Shown one piece after another: positions 1-11,629 of a DNA stretch of 64,000 nucleotides (position 1 is its first letter; the number at the start of each line of letters is the position of its first letter). The DNA is taken from assembly GCF_020085105.1 (NCBI RefSeq), contig NC_058058.1:5944175-6008174 (forward strand), read 5' to 3'. The stretch comes from Siniperca chuatsi (lineage: Eukaryota; Chordata; Actinopteri; Centrarchiformes; Sinipercidae). The position numbers and the translations under genes were made by a program. The notes beneath the pieces were generated by a model. The model worked only from the letters and a program-made list of their open reading frames with translations, was not told where the DNA came from and searched no databases.

Positions 1-1700
1 CATTCACAACTTATTTAAGCCCAGTAGTACCACAGTCCTCCATGCTGAAGCAGCTGGAGCTTAAAGCGTGTTGTTGTTGTTTAGAGAGAGAAGATTGAAC
101 TTGTTTTCTTTCCAAAAACTACATCTTCCCAGCCAGTTTCTACATGCCTCCTCCTCCTCTCCCTCTTCTTCGTCTTCTCCTTGCTCTTTTTTTCATGAGT
201 TGGATTCAGAGTGGTTAGCAGCTTTGTAATGTCACAGATCAGCCAAACCAAAATCCCCCATAACTCCTGCCATCTACAGTAAATCATACTAGTGCATCCA
301 ACTCCACATACAGATAGCTTCAGGGCAAAAATTAGAACTTAGTTTTCTCAGTTCCCTTTCCATCAAATTACTGGGTGCTGAGCTATACAGTCAAATCTAT
401 TGGATCATGGCATGGTCACCCATTTCCACCAGCAACATAAAACCTAAAAAAAACATACACTGTTTCATCTGAAGTTTATTTTCTTCATTTTCAACACTGT
501 CATTTTGCTTTTTAATATCACTATTTTTTAACCTGCTCCCTTTCTCAAAGACCTTACACTGTATTTAGTTTGACTTTGTCCCAGTCGTATATGAAACGTT
601 TTCACCCATCAGCTGCCAGCTGTGGTGAAATAAAAGGCAGATATGAGGCTTCTGTGTGAAATTGATGATGTGTAGTTTTGACATTCAGCTGCCTCCCTCA
701 TGAACTAATCTCGTGAAATAATGATGGTGCTATTGGTCCTGGGTGGTTCAGATCTGGGTGGCCTTGTGTGCGCGTGTGTGTGTGTGTGCGTTTCCAGTCA
801 GTCTCATTCTCTCTTCTGGGAACTAACATGTTGTAACCCACAGGTCCCTCAGGACCAGCTTCGCCTGCTGCAAGGAAGAAACTAACTCTGTCTCTCTCTG
901 TTTAGTCGCTCTCAGTCTTAACTCCGTCCTCGCTCTCTCATGCTCTGTAACCATGAATGAACCTCTGTGTTTGCACCTTTACACACTCTGCCTGCCAGAT
1001 GTGAATGAGCCAAATGTTTGGGAACCAAACTGAAATACCAGGTGAGAAGCAGCCGTGAAATCAGCAGCTTCAGTCTGACCACAGCACCGACGCTGAACAT
1101 CGAGGTGTAGAGATGGCAGAGCAGCAGGAATGACCTCCTTTTTATCATTAATGCTTTTGATAAGGAATACACACAAAAAATGAAATATCACTCCCCTTTA
1201 TAATAATTCATATTATTATTAAGTTTCATAGGATATCCAAGTCACAATAATAAACAATCATATACATCAACAGTGAACACACTCTCAAAATAAGTAAAGA
1301 ATAATAGTAAAATTAAAAACAAAATGCCAAAATGGTTCTTTAATACTGTTTGTCTTGTGTTTTCTCATAGCACCCTTTCAGCAACTGGATTTGGTTTTTC
1401 CATTAAATCCCCCAAACTTTCTAAAAAAAAAACTGGGGTTTTCCTTAAATTATATGTAATTTCTTCATATGGAACTCATTAAACTACATTGATACAGAGG
1501 GGGATTGCTGTCTTTCCAACAACAGCCAAATACTTTAATATTAAACATTTTCATTCAATATTAACCCTTCCTTTAAAAGTAATTTAATTTGCCATCATTT
1601 CCATTTTTATCACATATTTCATGGCATTTCTTTTAGACTAGTTGTGATATTCTCTTATCTTTAAATGACATAAATTATATTAAATTTTGAATGAATACTC
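1..1700. other. intergenic, no feature recognised
   Basis: AT-rich intergenic DNA with a short GT-rich run near 765-790. No gene, repeat family or RNA is recognised. Confidence 0.6.
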
Positions 1701-1767
1701 ATTGTGAGAGATAACTGACCTCTAGCAGTCAGCATGGGCAGTATGTTGAGTTGCAGTATCTCAAAAA

Positions 1768-1781
1768 CCACTAGATGGCGC
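1768..1781 (+). promoter_or_regulatory. CTCF-type motif
   Basis: CCACTAGATGGCGC fits the CTCF core consensus CCASYAGRKGGCRS at all 14 positions. It is the best match noticed in the window and lies about 19 kb upstream of erf. Motif identity is seen; binding is inferred. Confidence 0.6.
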
Positions 1782-2781
1782 CCCTTCATTATAAAAGATT
1801 ATGATGACACAGGAGACTTCTACTTCAGTGGGAACATAAACAGGTCACTTCACTTTTTTTGCTCGTTATGTACTTGTTTTTCATTTTACACTCGTGACTA
1901 TCTCGAGTGGCAGAAATTAAGTGCTGATCATGTTTCTTTTTTTGCCTTTGGAGAAATATTTCCTAATATTTCCTAATTTATAATAATTTAAATTAGTTCC
2001 TTCTCCTAAACCTTTCTCAGGAAGCACAAAGAGATGCATTTGAGTACATCTGCATTGGGACTGAGGGAAGAGCTTGATACAAAAAAGTAAAGTGCAATAT
2101 TTAATTTGCAAACTGCTACTGTTTGTCGTTACTGCCTCATTTGCGACTTGGAGTACAAATTAAGATGTAAATAAAATTAAAGAAATACATGAAAAAACTC
2201 ATTGAATTACCACAATGAGGCAATGGAAGGGTTGTTTCTTAGTAGCAGGATTTCATGACAATTTTGTGGCTCAGACAAACAAGCTATCTAATGTCAGGAC
2301 TTGAAAACCATAGATGTGTTAGCATGTTATCCTATTACAGTCAGAAAAACAAAATCACTCTCCATCTTCATCTGAAGGCTGAGAAATCAAAAAAAAAAAA
2401 CTTATGCCCCCCCAAATCACATTCCTTCTACCACATTTCTACTAAAATACTCTCCTGCATTACATAAAAACTGCCTTTTACACATGATCATAAGATCTTG
2501 TCACAATATTATTTGACTTTTCTCAAAATCACAATCAATCTGATGTCACAAGACTCCTGCAAACCTTAAAACTTTTGGTGGCATGTTATTTTCAAGGAAA
2601 TGAATCATATTTTAATGTCTGACTCAAGTTTTTGGTTAAGAGCATTAAGTAAGATCTCTGCGGAAGAATTGTTGGGGGGTTTTCTGTGAAAACCTTACAT
2701 TTCCAGTTTAGTAGATTTTTATATTTCACTTCAGCTGAAGGATGACTCATTTCTTTAAAACGTCTAGGTCTTAAGAAACTG

Positions 2782-2811
2782 AATACCTCCCTCAGTGGTC
2801 AGGGAGGTATT
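2782..2811. repeat. perfect 11-bp inverted repeat
   Basis: AATACCTCCCT and AGGGAGGTATT are separated by an 8-nt loop at the edge of a CAGTGGTG-family copy. Confidence 0.6.
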
Positions 2812-2813
2812 TT

Positions 2814-3262
2814 TTTACTTTACTTAAGTAAAAGTACTAATACCACATTGGAAAAATACTCCATTACAAGTAAAAGTAGTTGGTTGAGGTGGAGCTAATT
2901 TTTGGCTGTTTTATATTGGGCTGCAAATAATGATAAATTTAATTATGGACCATCCAGAGTTTAAAGTGACACCTTCAAATGTCTTGTTTTGTCCGACCAA
3001 CAGTCCAAACCTCAAAACTATTTGGTTTACTGTAATTTTATACACTGTTTGGTAGTTACATTTTTTTATAATGCATCATGTTTTAAAAGTTCTTCATAAG
3101 TTTTATATGTAAAATCTTAATTTGTAAAGTAAATAGTAACTACAGCTGTCAGATAAATGTAATGGCGTAAAAGTACAATATTTCTCTCTGAAATGTAGTG
3201 GAGTGGAAGTAGAAAGTGTCATGAAATGGGACTACTCAAGTAAAGTACTGATACTTCAAATT
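2814..3262 (-). mobile_element. CAGTGGTG-family nonautonomous DNA element, partial
   Basis: The copy has the family phrases ACTTAAGTAAAAGTACTAA, ACTCCATTACAAGTAAAAGT and ACTCAAGTAAAGTACTGATAC. Both termini are eroded. It is split by a fragment of another family at about 2918-3040. Confidence 0.65.
2918..3040 (+). repeat. fragment of the GCTGCAACTAA-family element, nested
   Basis: The segment starts GGGCTGCAAATAATGAT and includes ACACCTTCAAATGTCTTG and TTTTGTCCGACCAACAGTCC, phrases shared with copies at 19627, 59614 and 60906. It interrupts the CAGTGGTG-family copy, so it was inserted later. Confidence 0.6.
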
Positions 3263-3699
3263 TGTCAGATGAACTCAAAGCACGATGGTCAATCAAAAAA
3301 GACACATACTTGTTAAAGCTGTCATCTGCACAAATGCTACTGGAGACAAACAATCTCTTCTATCTGCTCTCAGTCTGTTATAAATGTAAATGAGTTTTTG
3401 CCTTGTTTTGAATTGGAGAGTCATGTTGTAGCAGTTGGCGTGTTTTGCTACATTTCACATGTAAATGATGTCTCAGCAGTTAAACTGTCTGTGTTGTAAA
3501 ACTGGTTTGAGTTATTTTGAATAAATATTAAAATTATTGGGCCAACTGTTCACACTATATGCTTTCATGCCCCTGGACTGTTTTCGTATTTGTTTAGTCA
3601 ATGATGTTAATTCAAGGTAACCCTTAAATTATTTATATTGATAGCACTCAGCCAATTACTGACTCCTCAGGACCTATCTGGATGCCATATGTAGCACTT

Positions 3700-4412
3700 T
3701 AGAAGTATTCAGTTCCTTTGCTTAGATAAAAGTACATAAATGTAAAAATACTCCATTACAAGTAAAAGTCCTGGATTCAAAATACTTAACCTACCTACTT
3801 AAGTAAAAGTACATTAGTATTATCAGCAAAATGTACTTAAAGTAATAAAAGTAAAAGTATTTGCTCTGCAGACTTGGTTCTGTAGTTTAATGGTTTGCAA
3901 CCCAGGGGTCGGGCCTCTCCAAAGGGTTACAAGATAAATCTGAGGGGATGTGAGATCATTAACGGAGCAGTAAGTTCTGCTACATAAAGTATTGATTTTT
4001 TTTACTTTTCTCTGATCATTTTATACAAAAATGAAACTGAAAAGTTTAGAGGGGAAATGCCTCTTTGTGGAACTGCTAACAACTCACAGACATCTGAAAC
4101 ACCACAAGGGGCCCCAACTAGAAACAGGTTTTTTTGTTAGGGGTCACAAGTCTAAAATGTTGGGAACCGCTGGTTTAATCTTTAATAATGCATTGTATTT
4201 TAAGCTTATCATATGTTTTAATGTAAAATCTTAATCTGAAAAGCAACTACAACTTTCAGTTAAATGTATTAGAGTAAAAAGTGTAATATTTCCGACTGAA
4301 ATGTCGTGGCGTAAAAAGAGTATGAAGTTACATACAATTAAGGTAAAAGTACCTCGAAATTGTACTTAAGTACAGTACTTGAGTAAATGTACTTTGTTGT
4401 TTTCCACCACTG
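3700..4412 (-). mobile_element. CAGTGGTG-family DNA element carrying a nested MITE
   Basis: The right end, TACTTGAGTAAATGTACTTT then TTCCACCACTG at 4412, is the reverse complement of the CAGTGGTGGAAA terminus seen intact at 42596. The left part, AAGTATTCAGTTCCTTTGCTT, matches the other terminus. About 283 bp at 3891-4173 are foreign to the family. Confidence 0.75.
3891..4173. mobile_element. nested MITE flanked by TTTAA
   Basis: The ends are imperfect inverted repeats (TGGTTTGCAACCCAGGGGTC on the left; the complement of GGGTCACAAG...GTTGGGAACCGCTGG on the right). TTTAA flanks both sides (3886-3890 and 4174-4178), which fits a target-site duplication. It carries no coding sequence. Confidence 0.65.
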
Positions 4413-4929
4413 GTCATGTGTGAAGTAGTCAGAGTTGCACAGATCAGTCTGGGAGCAGACCGGTTTGGTTACAGTGTCAGAAGACACTCGCCCTCAGATT
4501 GGGGTTTCCCCTCCGGACTGTCAGGATGGATGGATTTGGTGTGAAGTGGCCGCCTGATTTGCCCCTAGTCTTCCTGTCTCTGCATGCGAGCACATGGCTG
4601 CACGCCTAAAATGTAAATAGACGAGCCCACACAACACCACATCTGCTTCTGACGTTCGACTGTCTCTCTGAGGTTCTATAATCCAGACACCTCCAGACAC
4701 AACGTCCCCTGGTAACCGCGGTGATGCACACAGTCACTCTGTAGCTATAGAAACAAAACTGTGCTCTCGGAGTGTGTGGTAGGTGGCCGGCTGCTTGCGG
4801 TTGGCTGGATGGCTGGTTGGTTGGCGCGTTGTCGGTCTGGCTAATCACCGCAGCCCTGGTGTGATGTCTGTTGCCATCACGCTCTTGACTTCAGCCCAAA
4901 GGAGCGGGACTCTTGCATACTGCTGAGCC

Positions 4930-5110
4930 TATAGGCTGCTTCCCACCCGGCCAACCCCACCAACCGGGCCAAACCTACACAAACACAGTGCCAGCCAATC
5001 TCAACCCAACTCAGACAAACTCAGTCTCAATCCAAACCCATCCAAGCGTAACTGTGTGCAGCCAAGCCCACCACACTCCACCCTGCCCTAACCCAACATT
5101 TGATATTTAA
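4930..5110 (+). repeat. C/A-rich, G-poor tract
   Basis: About 180 bp built from CCAACC, CCAAAC and AACCCA words with strong strand asymmetry. An open frame here is a composition effect. Confidence 0.5.
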
Positions 5111-5119
5111 TACTCTAGA

Positions 5120-5165
5120 CATCATTTAGCCAACACTCTCCTCCATAGCAACTTATACTGCAAAC
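5120..5165 (-). repeat. L2/SINE-type tail fragment
   Basis: CATTTAGCCAACACTCTCCTC followed by AGCAACTTATA resembles the shared 3' tail of fish L2 LINEs and tail-sharing SINEs, read on the minus strand. It is short and diverged. Confidence 0.4.
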
Positions 5166-5183
5166 AGTGGAATAAATCTCCCT

Positions 5184-5363
5184 AATTGTAGGTGGCAGGA
5201 TCACCCTGTGGGTAGAGGGAGCGTCTTGTAACTAAAAGGTCAAAGACTTGATCGTATCGACGACTGATATGTCTGTCAGTCTACTGTCAAAGTGTTTTCC
5301 TAAGACACTAAACCGCAAACCACTCAGTCTTAGTTACTTTGGATAAGAGTGGCAGCTAAGATC
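5184..5363 (+). mobile_element. tRNA-derived SINE, diverged
   Basis: The head has a box-A-like GGGTAGAGGGAGC and a box-B-like AAGGTCAAAGACTTGATCG region. The body contains a CCTAAGACACTAAACC-type core, and the end reads GGATAAGAGTGGCAGCTAAG, the tail typical of L2-mobilised fish SINEs. All parts are diverged. The subfamily is not assigned. Confidence 0.65.
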
Positions 5364-6479
5364 CAAAACCACAAATATATCCGAGTATAAAAGAAGTGTA
5401 GAAGATAATAATTTAAATGCAAATAACTAGAAAATGATAGAGAGGTTTTGTCTTTGAGTAGAGGGAAAAACTAAGCAGCCAAACCTTCTCTGTGATGCAA
5501 TTTTTCAGTTTTTATTTCAGGACTTTTGTGGGTCAGAAAACAGTCTTGTCTTGACTGTGAAACTGGCCAGCAAAACACTTTTTTAGACCCAGGATTTAAA
5601 AAACCTATGTTAAACTGTTTTTATTCAAACATAGAAAGTAGACTGACAAAAAGCAATCTGAATCACAGTCACCTTAATCACTCAGTACAGTAACTATAAT
5701 TTGTCTCAGAGACACACAGGTACAGACAAGTGATGACTAACAACAGGGCCTCACATGCCTGTATAGTACAGGACAGTAGACTATACATGTCAGTCTTTAT
5801 ATATACATTATATTCAAACAATAAAGACACGGAGGATGAGAAAAAAAGGGGGGAAAGAAGGCTGCTGAAACTCAGATCGGTTTTCTTGTCAGTATGACAT
5901 GTAGAGAAGGAAACAGAACAGAGTAAGGACTGAGTGACAAAGAACAGGATCAGAGGAAAAGGGAACATGATGTAGAAAAGGAAGTGAAGAGAGAGAAAGT
6001 GAGGCAGTGAGCGTGAGTTAAGAGAACTAAATGTAGGAGACAGTGAAGTAGGCCTGTGCTGAAAGACAACAAACCTTGCTGATTGGAAAGGTTCAAAACT
6101 TCTAACAGAGATGAGAGTCGCAGCAGGAAAAGCACAAGTTACACACGCCTGCAGCTTTGTATCCAAGCCACAGACTTGAACCAAATCTAAGCACCTCGTT
6201 AGTATTTTCATTGGCCTGTCACTGAGTTAGTGCTGTCGACTTTTACATACTTTTCTGTCTCTGCTGTCAACAAACAGTAAAACGTATGAATGGACCACTG
6301 TGAGATTCTGGAGGGCAAAGAGCCTGTTAGCATTGCAATCTCTACTAAATTAAATTTGACATCTAATTCAGTTTGCTGAGAGTGATTTACAGTCAGTTTC
6401 GATGTAGATTAAGCATCCTGAATTTATCGCCCTCCTAAACCAGCTGGCTCTTTCTTGTTGGAACTTATCCAGTCTTGTT

Positions 6480-7325
6480 TTAAATTATGATAGAATTGTT
6501 CTTTGTGGTGATTTTAATATTCATGTTGATGACTCCTCTAATGCCCTTGCTGCTGATTTTTTTAACTTACAACATCGTGTGTCTGGCCAAACTCATTCCC
6601 GTGGCCACACCTTAGACCTAGTTTTTACTTTGGGCCTGAAAACTCCATCTGTGGAAATCAGGGACACATTTGTATCCGATCACCTATGCATTGTTTTTAA
6701 CTGTGATTTAGAGGCTGCTAGGACTGTCTTATCCCGCTCTAAGTACACACGCGTCCTTAATGAGCATAGTGCCTCAAAATTCTGTACACTGTTCAATTCT
6801 GCTGGCAATGTGTTTCCTGATTCCTCCAACACCAACGATTTGGTTGATTCTTTTAACTACCTGTGTTCTTCAATCTCATAGCTCCTTAAAAATAGACCAA
6901 ACCCAAAGACTAGAAAACAGCCATGGTTAAATGACAGTATTCGAAGCTGTAAAAGGAAATGCAGAAGAGCAGACCACAGATGGAAGAAATCAGGTCTCCA
7001 GGTCCACTTTGTGGCTATGAAAGAGTTATTACTCCTTTATAATAGGATGGTGAAGGATGCAAGAAGATGTCATTTCTCTGCACTTATTTCTGCCCAACAG
7101 CACAACCCCAGATTCCTATTTAAGACTGTGGATCAGTTAGTTAACCTAGCCTCTCCTTGTGCCCCTGATTGTGATGCTGATTGTGAAAAGTTTCTTTTGC
7201 ACTTTGCTGGAAAGGTGGAGTTAATAAGATCTGATATCACCCCCAAACCTGCCTTTTTAGATGTGGATCACCCGCTCAGGGATTCATTGAGCAGACATCA
7301 TGTCTCTTATGAGAGTATCCTCTAG
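6480..7325 (+). pseudogene. LINE endonuclease and linker fragment
   Basis: The frame reads from about 6430 through the conserved endonuclease segment GDFNIHVDD and THSRGHTLDLVF, then meets a TAG at 6879-6881. It continues in the next open stretch, 7011-7325, which belongs to the linker between endonuclease and RT. The catalytic N-terminal part of the endonuclease is absent, so the enzyme cannot work. Confidence 0.75.
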
Positions 7326-7660
7326 CCCTCTGGACAAAATCCCAACTAGGTTTTGGATTGTATTGCGCCCTTTTACAAATTATTTTTAACAGCTCGCTGT
7401 CTACTGGCTGCGTCCCAGATTACTTTAAAACTGCTTGTGTCCAGTCAGTCCTAAAAAAAACCTGGGCTTGACCCCACCCTCCTGGATAACTATCGCCCAA
7501 TCTCCAAACTGCCTTTTATTTCAAAGATTCTCGAAAAACTTGTATGTAAGCAGCTTCTTGCTGCTGTGGAAAACATAATACCTTTGAAAAGTTCCAATCT
7601 GGCTTTCGTCAGCACCACAGCACTGAGACAGCTCTTCTCAATGTCACTAATGACCTATTA

Positions 7661-8737
7661 ATGAATGCAGACGCAGGCATGTGTTCAATTCTTGTGCTGT
7701 TGGACTTAAGTGCTGCCTTTGACACAATTGATCATGGCATTCTTTTAGATAGACTGAGGCACTGGGTGGGCATATCTGGCACTGCACTAGTCTGGTTCTC
7801 ATCTTATCTGTCCAATAGGAAATTCTGTGTCAGCATTAATAACTTCATGTTATCCTTTTCCCATATCAAGTACGGTGTGCCTCATGGTTCAATTCTGGGA
7901 CCAATACTGTTTTCCTTATACATGCTTCCCTTGGGTGATGTCATCCGCAGACATGGTATTTCTTTTCATTGTTATGCAGATGACACACAGTTGTACCTCC
8001 CTGTCAAGCCCACTGACCTTAGTATGCTGAGTTTTCTGCAGGACTGCCTGGCTGACATAAAAAATTGGATGTCAATACATTTTCTTCAGCTCAACTCAAA
8101 TAAAACTGAAATCCTTGTTATTGGGCCCCAAAACATCACTAAACAAATACTGCCATCTACTGGTAACCTGTCACAACATATCAAGCCTGTTGCAAGAAAT
8201 CTTGGTGTCCTGTTTGATAGCAATTTATGTTTTGAGCAACATATCACTAAGCTTGTCCAATCATGTTTTTATCACCTCAGACACATTGCAAAAATCCTAT
8301 CTATTTTGAATCTTAGTGATGCAGAAACTGTGCATGCTTTTATCTCCTCACGCCTCGATTATTGTAACAACCTGTTCACTTGTCTTAATCAAAAAACTTT
8401 GACACGACTGCAGACTGTACAAAACTCAGCTGCTCGGCTGTTAACCAGAACCAAGAAGTACGACCACATCACACCTGTTTTAGCCTCTTTACATTGGTTC
8501 CTTGTTTGTTTTAGGATTGATTTTAAGATTTTGTTGATTATTTTTAAGGCTCTTCATGGTCTTCTGTCTGTTCCTGAGTCCAGGATGAAAACTAAGGGGG
8601 ACAGAGCTTTTGCTGTCAGGGCCCCGAGGCTCTGGAACAACTTGCCTGAAGAAATTAGGTTGTGTGAGTCAGTGTCTTCGTTTAAGTCTCTTCTCAAAAC
8701 ACATTTTTATCTGAAAGCATATCCTGATTTTACTTAA
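7661..8737 (+). pseudogene. LINE reverse transcriptase fragment (358 codons open)
   Basis: The open stretch covers RT motifs from [12 protein letters not shown] (palm motif A, with the first Asp) through [10 protein letters not shown] (motif B region) and YADDTQLYL (motif C, both catalytic Asp kept), to the thumb and the C-terminal KSLLKTHFY segment. Fingers motifs at the N-terminal side lie in the broken stretch 7330-7660. A deletion joins ALHGL directly to LSVPES, losing roughly 30 residues of the usual family sequence. It is open by chance of age, not evidently functional. Confidence 0.85.
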
Positions 8738-8985
8738 ACTGGCTCATTTTGTTACTTGATGGTGTCATTTTCTTATGCTTTAATTTTTGCACAGCTACAT
8801 ATCACTTGCTACTTGGTTTGTCACTGTAATTGTCATATCCTATCCATAATCCTATATTGCTATATGTTTTTCATTTTGTGTGCCTTGGTTACTCACTGCT
8901 TTACTGTGTACAGTATATTTCTACTGTCTGTCTTACTAGTTGACAGAGAACTGCGCTAATAAGTTAGTGTTTGATTGATTGGTAG

Positions 8986-11261
8986 CAGAAAAAAAGTTTT
9001 AAAAAAAGAATAGTAAGGTTTTGGTAACAGTTCAAGAATATTTGGGGTTCTGTAGTCATACAGGTTTACATCTCTGTTAGGAGTAGAGACACGTTTGCTC
9101 TGGCAATAGTCTGACAATAGTCTCGATTGTTGTATTAGCGAGAAATTGCCTGTAAGCTATAACAACTTCATAAGGCCACATTACAACAGGTGTGTCTGTT
9201 ATCTTGTTTTGGATTTCTTCTGCTCACTTATTTATTAGCTGCAGCTTTAAACTTGTAATAGCTGATTTTTGGCCATTTGGCAACAAGCTGTAAACACAAC
9301 ACTGATGTATTATCACCTTTTAAGTTGATATGTTGAACTTGTTAGCAAACCGTTGCTTATTTACACATCCAGCTGTTACAGAGCAACATTATCATTCATT
9401 TGAAGTTGTGCTTCTGGCCACCTGATGAATGTCAGTCCAATATTCATTCTTCTTTTAGCTCTGTTTTGGTCTCTACCAACTCCTGAGATAAAAACTGGGT
9501 CTTTAGCTGCTAGATGCTCCACTATGTTCACCAGTTAGTCACTAATTCTGTCTGCCGTTTGGTGCTGGACAGATTGTGTAGATTAGTTTAAGAAGGGTCA
9601 ATGAGGACCCAGAATCTCAGATGTGTAGGAGTTGCTGGAGACCTGGAGTTTTTCTGCTTCCTAGTGGCCAAAGATTTATTGATGCAGCTTTAAAATAAGC
9701 AACATGGCCGCAACCATAGTGTTAACAATCTTGTTGGCTAATCAGCATACTTTATATACTGTACATGCCCCTATAACCCACCTGACTGAACTCAACAAGT
9801 TCAAGCATGTTCCCTAGGAACTGCTGAACGTAATTCTGGGAAATGTAGGCGATCACTTAATAAAGTAGACTTACACTCAGCAGACTGAAGGAACATGATT
9901 GATGATATGTAGTCTTAATATACAAGGTTGCAGTTTTTCTTTAACATACAGGCAGTGTGATTCTATATTGACAGAGCTGACGGAGTAGTCTGGGTATTTT
10001 GGGAGTGTATTATGGGAGGAAGCGGTGCATGGTGCCAATAGGAATAGGAAGAGGGAGTTCCTCCAGAGATAGACAGAGGAGACTGTTAACACATACACAC
10101 TGAGCTCTATATAGACTGACACCGTTCCACACATACCTCACTCTCACTCTGACTGGCTGCTCCACTTTCTAATCCCCCCTCCGCTCTCTCTTTCACTCTT
10201 TTTGCTTCCTCTTTCACTGTCGTCCCCTTCTCCCCCTCTCTCTGTCTTGCCAACTCACACTTCTCTCCTTCACTTGCTGATTGCTCTCATCCATGTACTC
10301 TGCCTCTCGGGTTTCCCTTACTCATGTTCTTCTTCTCTCTCTCCATTACAGACTTGGCACAGGGCCACAAATAGATCAAATATAACTCTCACATTCCTCT
10401 CTGCAGTCACTCTTCCTCCTCAAGGACTGAATGTGGCCTCTATCTCTCTATCTCTCTGCACATTAAAGGTTTATTGAATGTGTCTCTGAATGTGCCATGT
10501 CTCTGACTTGCACCTAATTAAATGCTCACTTTTTTTCAAGTTCCCACCACTTGGCCATGTAGTGAGTGTTTGCGGATCTCCTGTGAAATTCATTCTTCAT
10601 TATTATTAGTTCATTAGTGACTAAACTATTGAGTGCGCACAAAACATATTCAAGTGGGAATCATTCTGCAAGTCAGGAGTTCGTAGGACAGATTCATAAA
10701 GCGTTAAGTATGTTTTAAGCATTCATTGCTGAGTTCAAGTGCACTCCGTCATAGACTATGTCCACATTTAATCGGCTAATTTTGAAATGCCAGGTACGTG
10801 TGAAAACAACACACTTGCATTTTCAGGTTGTTTTGGTAAAGATCTCCGACCGCACTGAAACTCTGAAGCATAAGGAAAATGGCTAAATCTCTTCTTCGTC
10901 CTTTTTCTGTAAGCAAACAACAACATTGTGCATCACAGCCAACATTTGATCAGGAGTGGGACAGATAGTCTGATCAGCGGTTTAGACCTCCGTTCTGTCC
11001 CCTCCTGCTCTCTGTGATCATAAATATACCTTAATGACAATGTCTGCACTGTGTGATCGGCTATATTGGTTATAATGAGTGATCGCAGACAGGGTTAGAA
11101 GCGACAGACTAAAAGCTGACAACTAAAAGCGACTGATTCGGTCAGTAAAAATGGTGATACAGTATAGTCATTTCAGTTTAAAGATTCGCTGCTAAAGATT
11201 AATTCATACATGCGCTGAAGACCTGTACTATTTCTTCAGAACTATCCAGAGTAAAGGGAAC
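8986..11261. other. intergenic, no gene recognised
   Basis: Unassigned AT-rich sequence. A pyrimidine-rich tract lies at 10140-10340, and CCTAGTGGCC at 9660-9669 resembles a CTCF half-motif in reverse. No coding evidence. Confidence 0.55.
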
Positions 11262-11446
11262 ACTGTTTCTGTTGATTTTTTTAAGTATAGTTTTGGGGGA
11301 AATAGACAAGAGAGCGATGACAGGAAATGAGAAGTGAAAGAGTTGGAGAATGACATCCAACACAGGTCCCCAGCCGGACTCATACCAGGGACGTTGTGAT
11401 TACATGGTCAACACCTTAAACCCCTATGACACCAAGCTGCCCTGTT
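11262..11446 (-). mobile_element. tRNA-derived SINE on the minus strand
   Basis: Read in reverse, the element starts GGGCAGCTTGGTGTCATAGG (box-A region) and carries the box-B-like GGTATGAGTCC (11376-11386). It then has the body TGTTGGATGTCATTCTCCA and TTTCCTGTCATCGCTCTC found in a common fish SINE. The far end is T/A-rich. It is diverged and probably old. Confidence 0.65.
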
Positions 11447-11479
11447 GCATTTATCAATAATGTGAGTGCAGCAATCGAA

Positions 11480-11625
11480 ATTCCATTCACCTCAATTGTA
11501 TTGGGGTTGCAGCATGAATCTTGAGATTGATATTTAAAAATCTGGACAGACACAAACCAAACTATCTGCATGGCTAGATACCATTAGAGGTAACTAAGAA
11601 AATAATTTGAACTGCCCCTTTAAGA
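11480..11625 (+). repeat. MITE-like repeat fragment (CTGCCCCTTTAA terminus)
   Basis: ATTCCATTCACCTCAATTG, TATTGGGGTTGCAGCATGAA and GCTAGATACCATTAGAGGT, followed by GAACTGCCCCTTTAA, match phrases of the copy at 52258-52670. It is one end only. Confidence 0.55.
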
Positions 11626-11629
11626 CTGA

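Larger units (their letters stand above)
6400..8985 (+). mobile_element. L2/CR1-like LINE, 5'-truncated and decayed
   Basis: Two enzyme domains are readable in order: the C-terminal part of an AP-type endonuclease (GDFNIHVDD near 6510; SGQTHSRGHTLDLVFT near 6580-6630) and a reverse transcriptase with [26 protein letters not shown] and the catalytic YADD at 7973-7984. The tail contains [20 protein letters not shown] and then a short AT-rich 3' end with TGATTGATTG near 8970. The 5' half is missing, stops and frameshifts separate the domains (7322-7660), and part of the region after the RT is deleted near 8565-8580. The clade (L2 versus Rex1-type) is not certain. Confidence 0.88.

Noticed and set aside
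5678..6211. 177-codon minus-strand frame
   Set aside because: Ser/Leu/Phe-rich translation of a purine-rich strand, no motif, no splice or promoter context.
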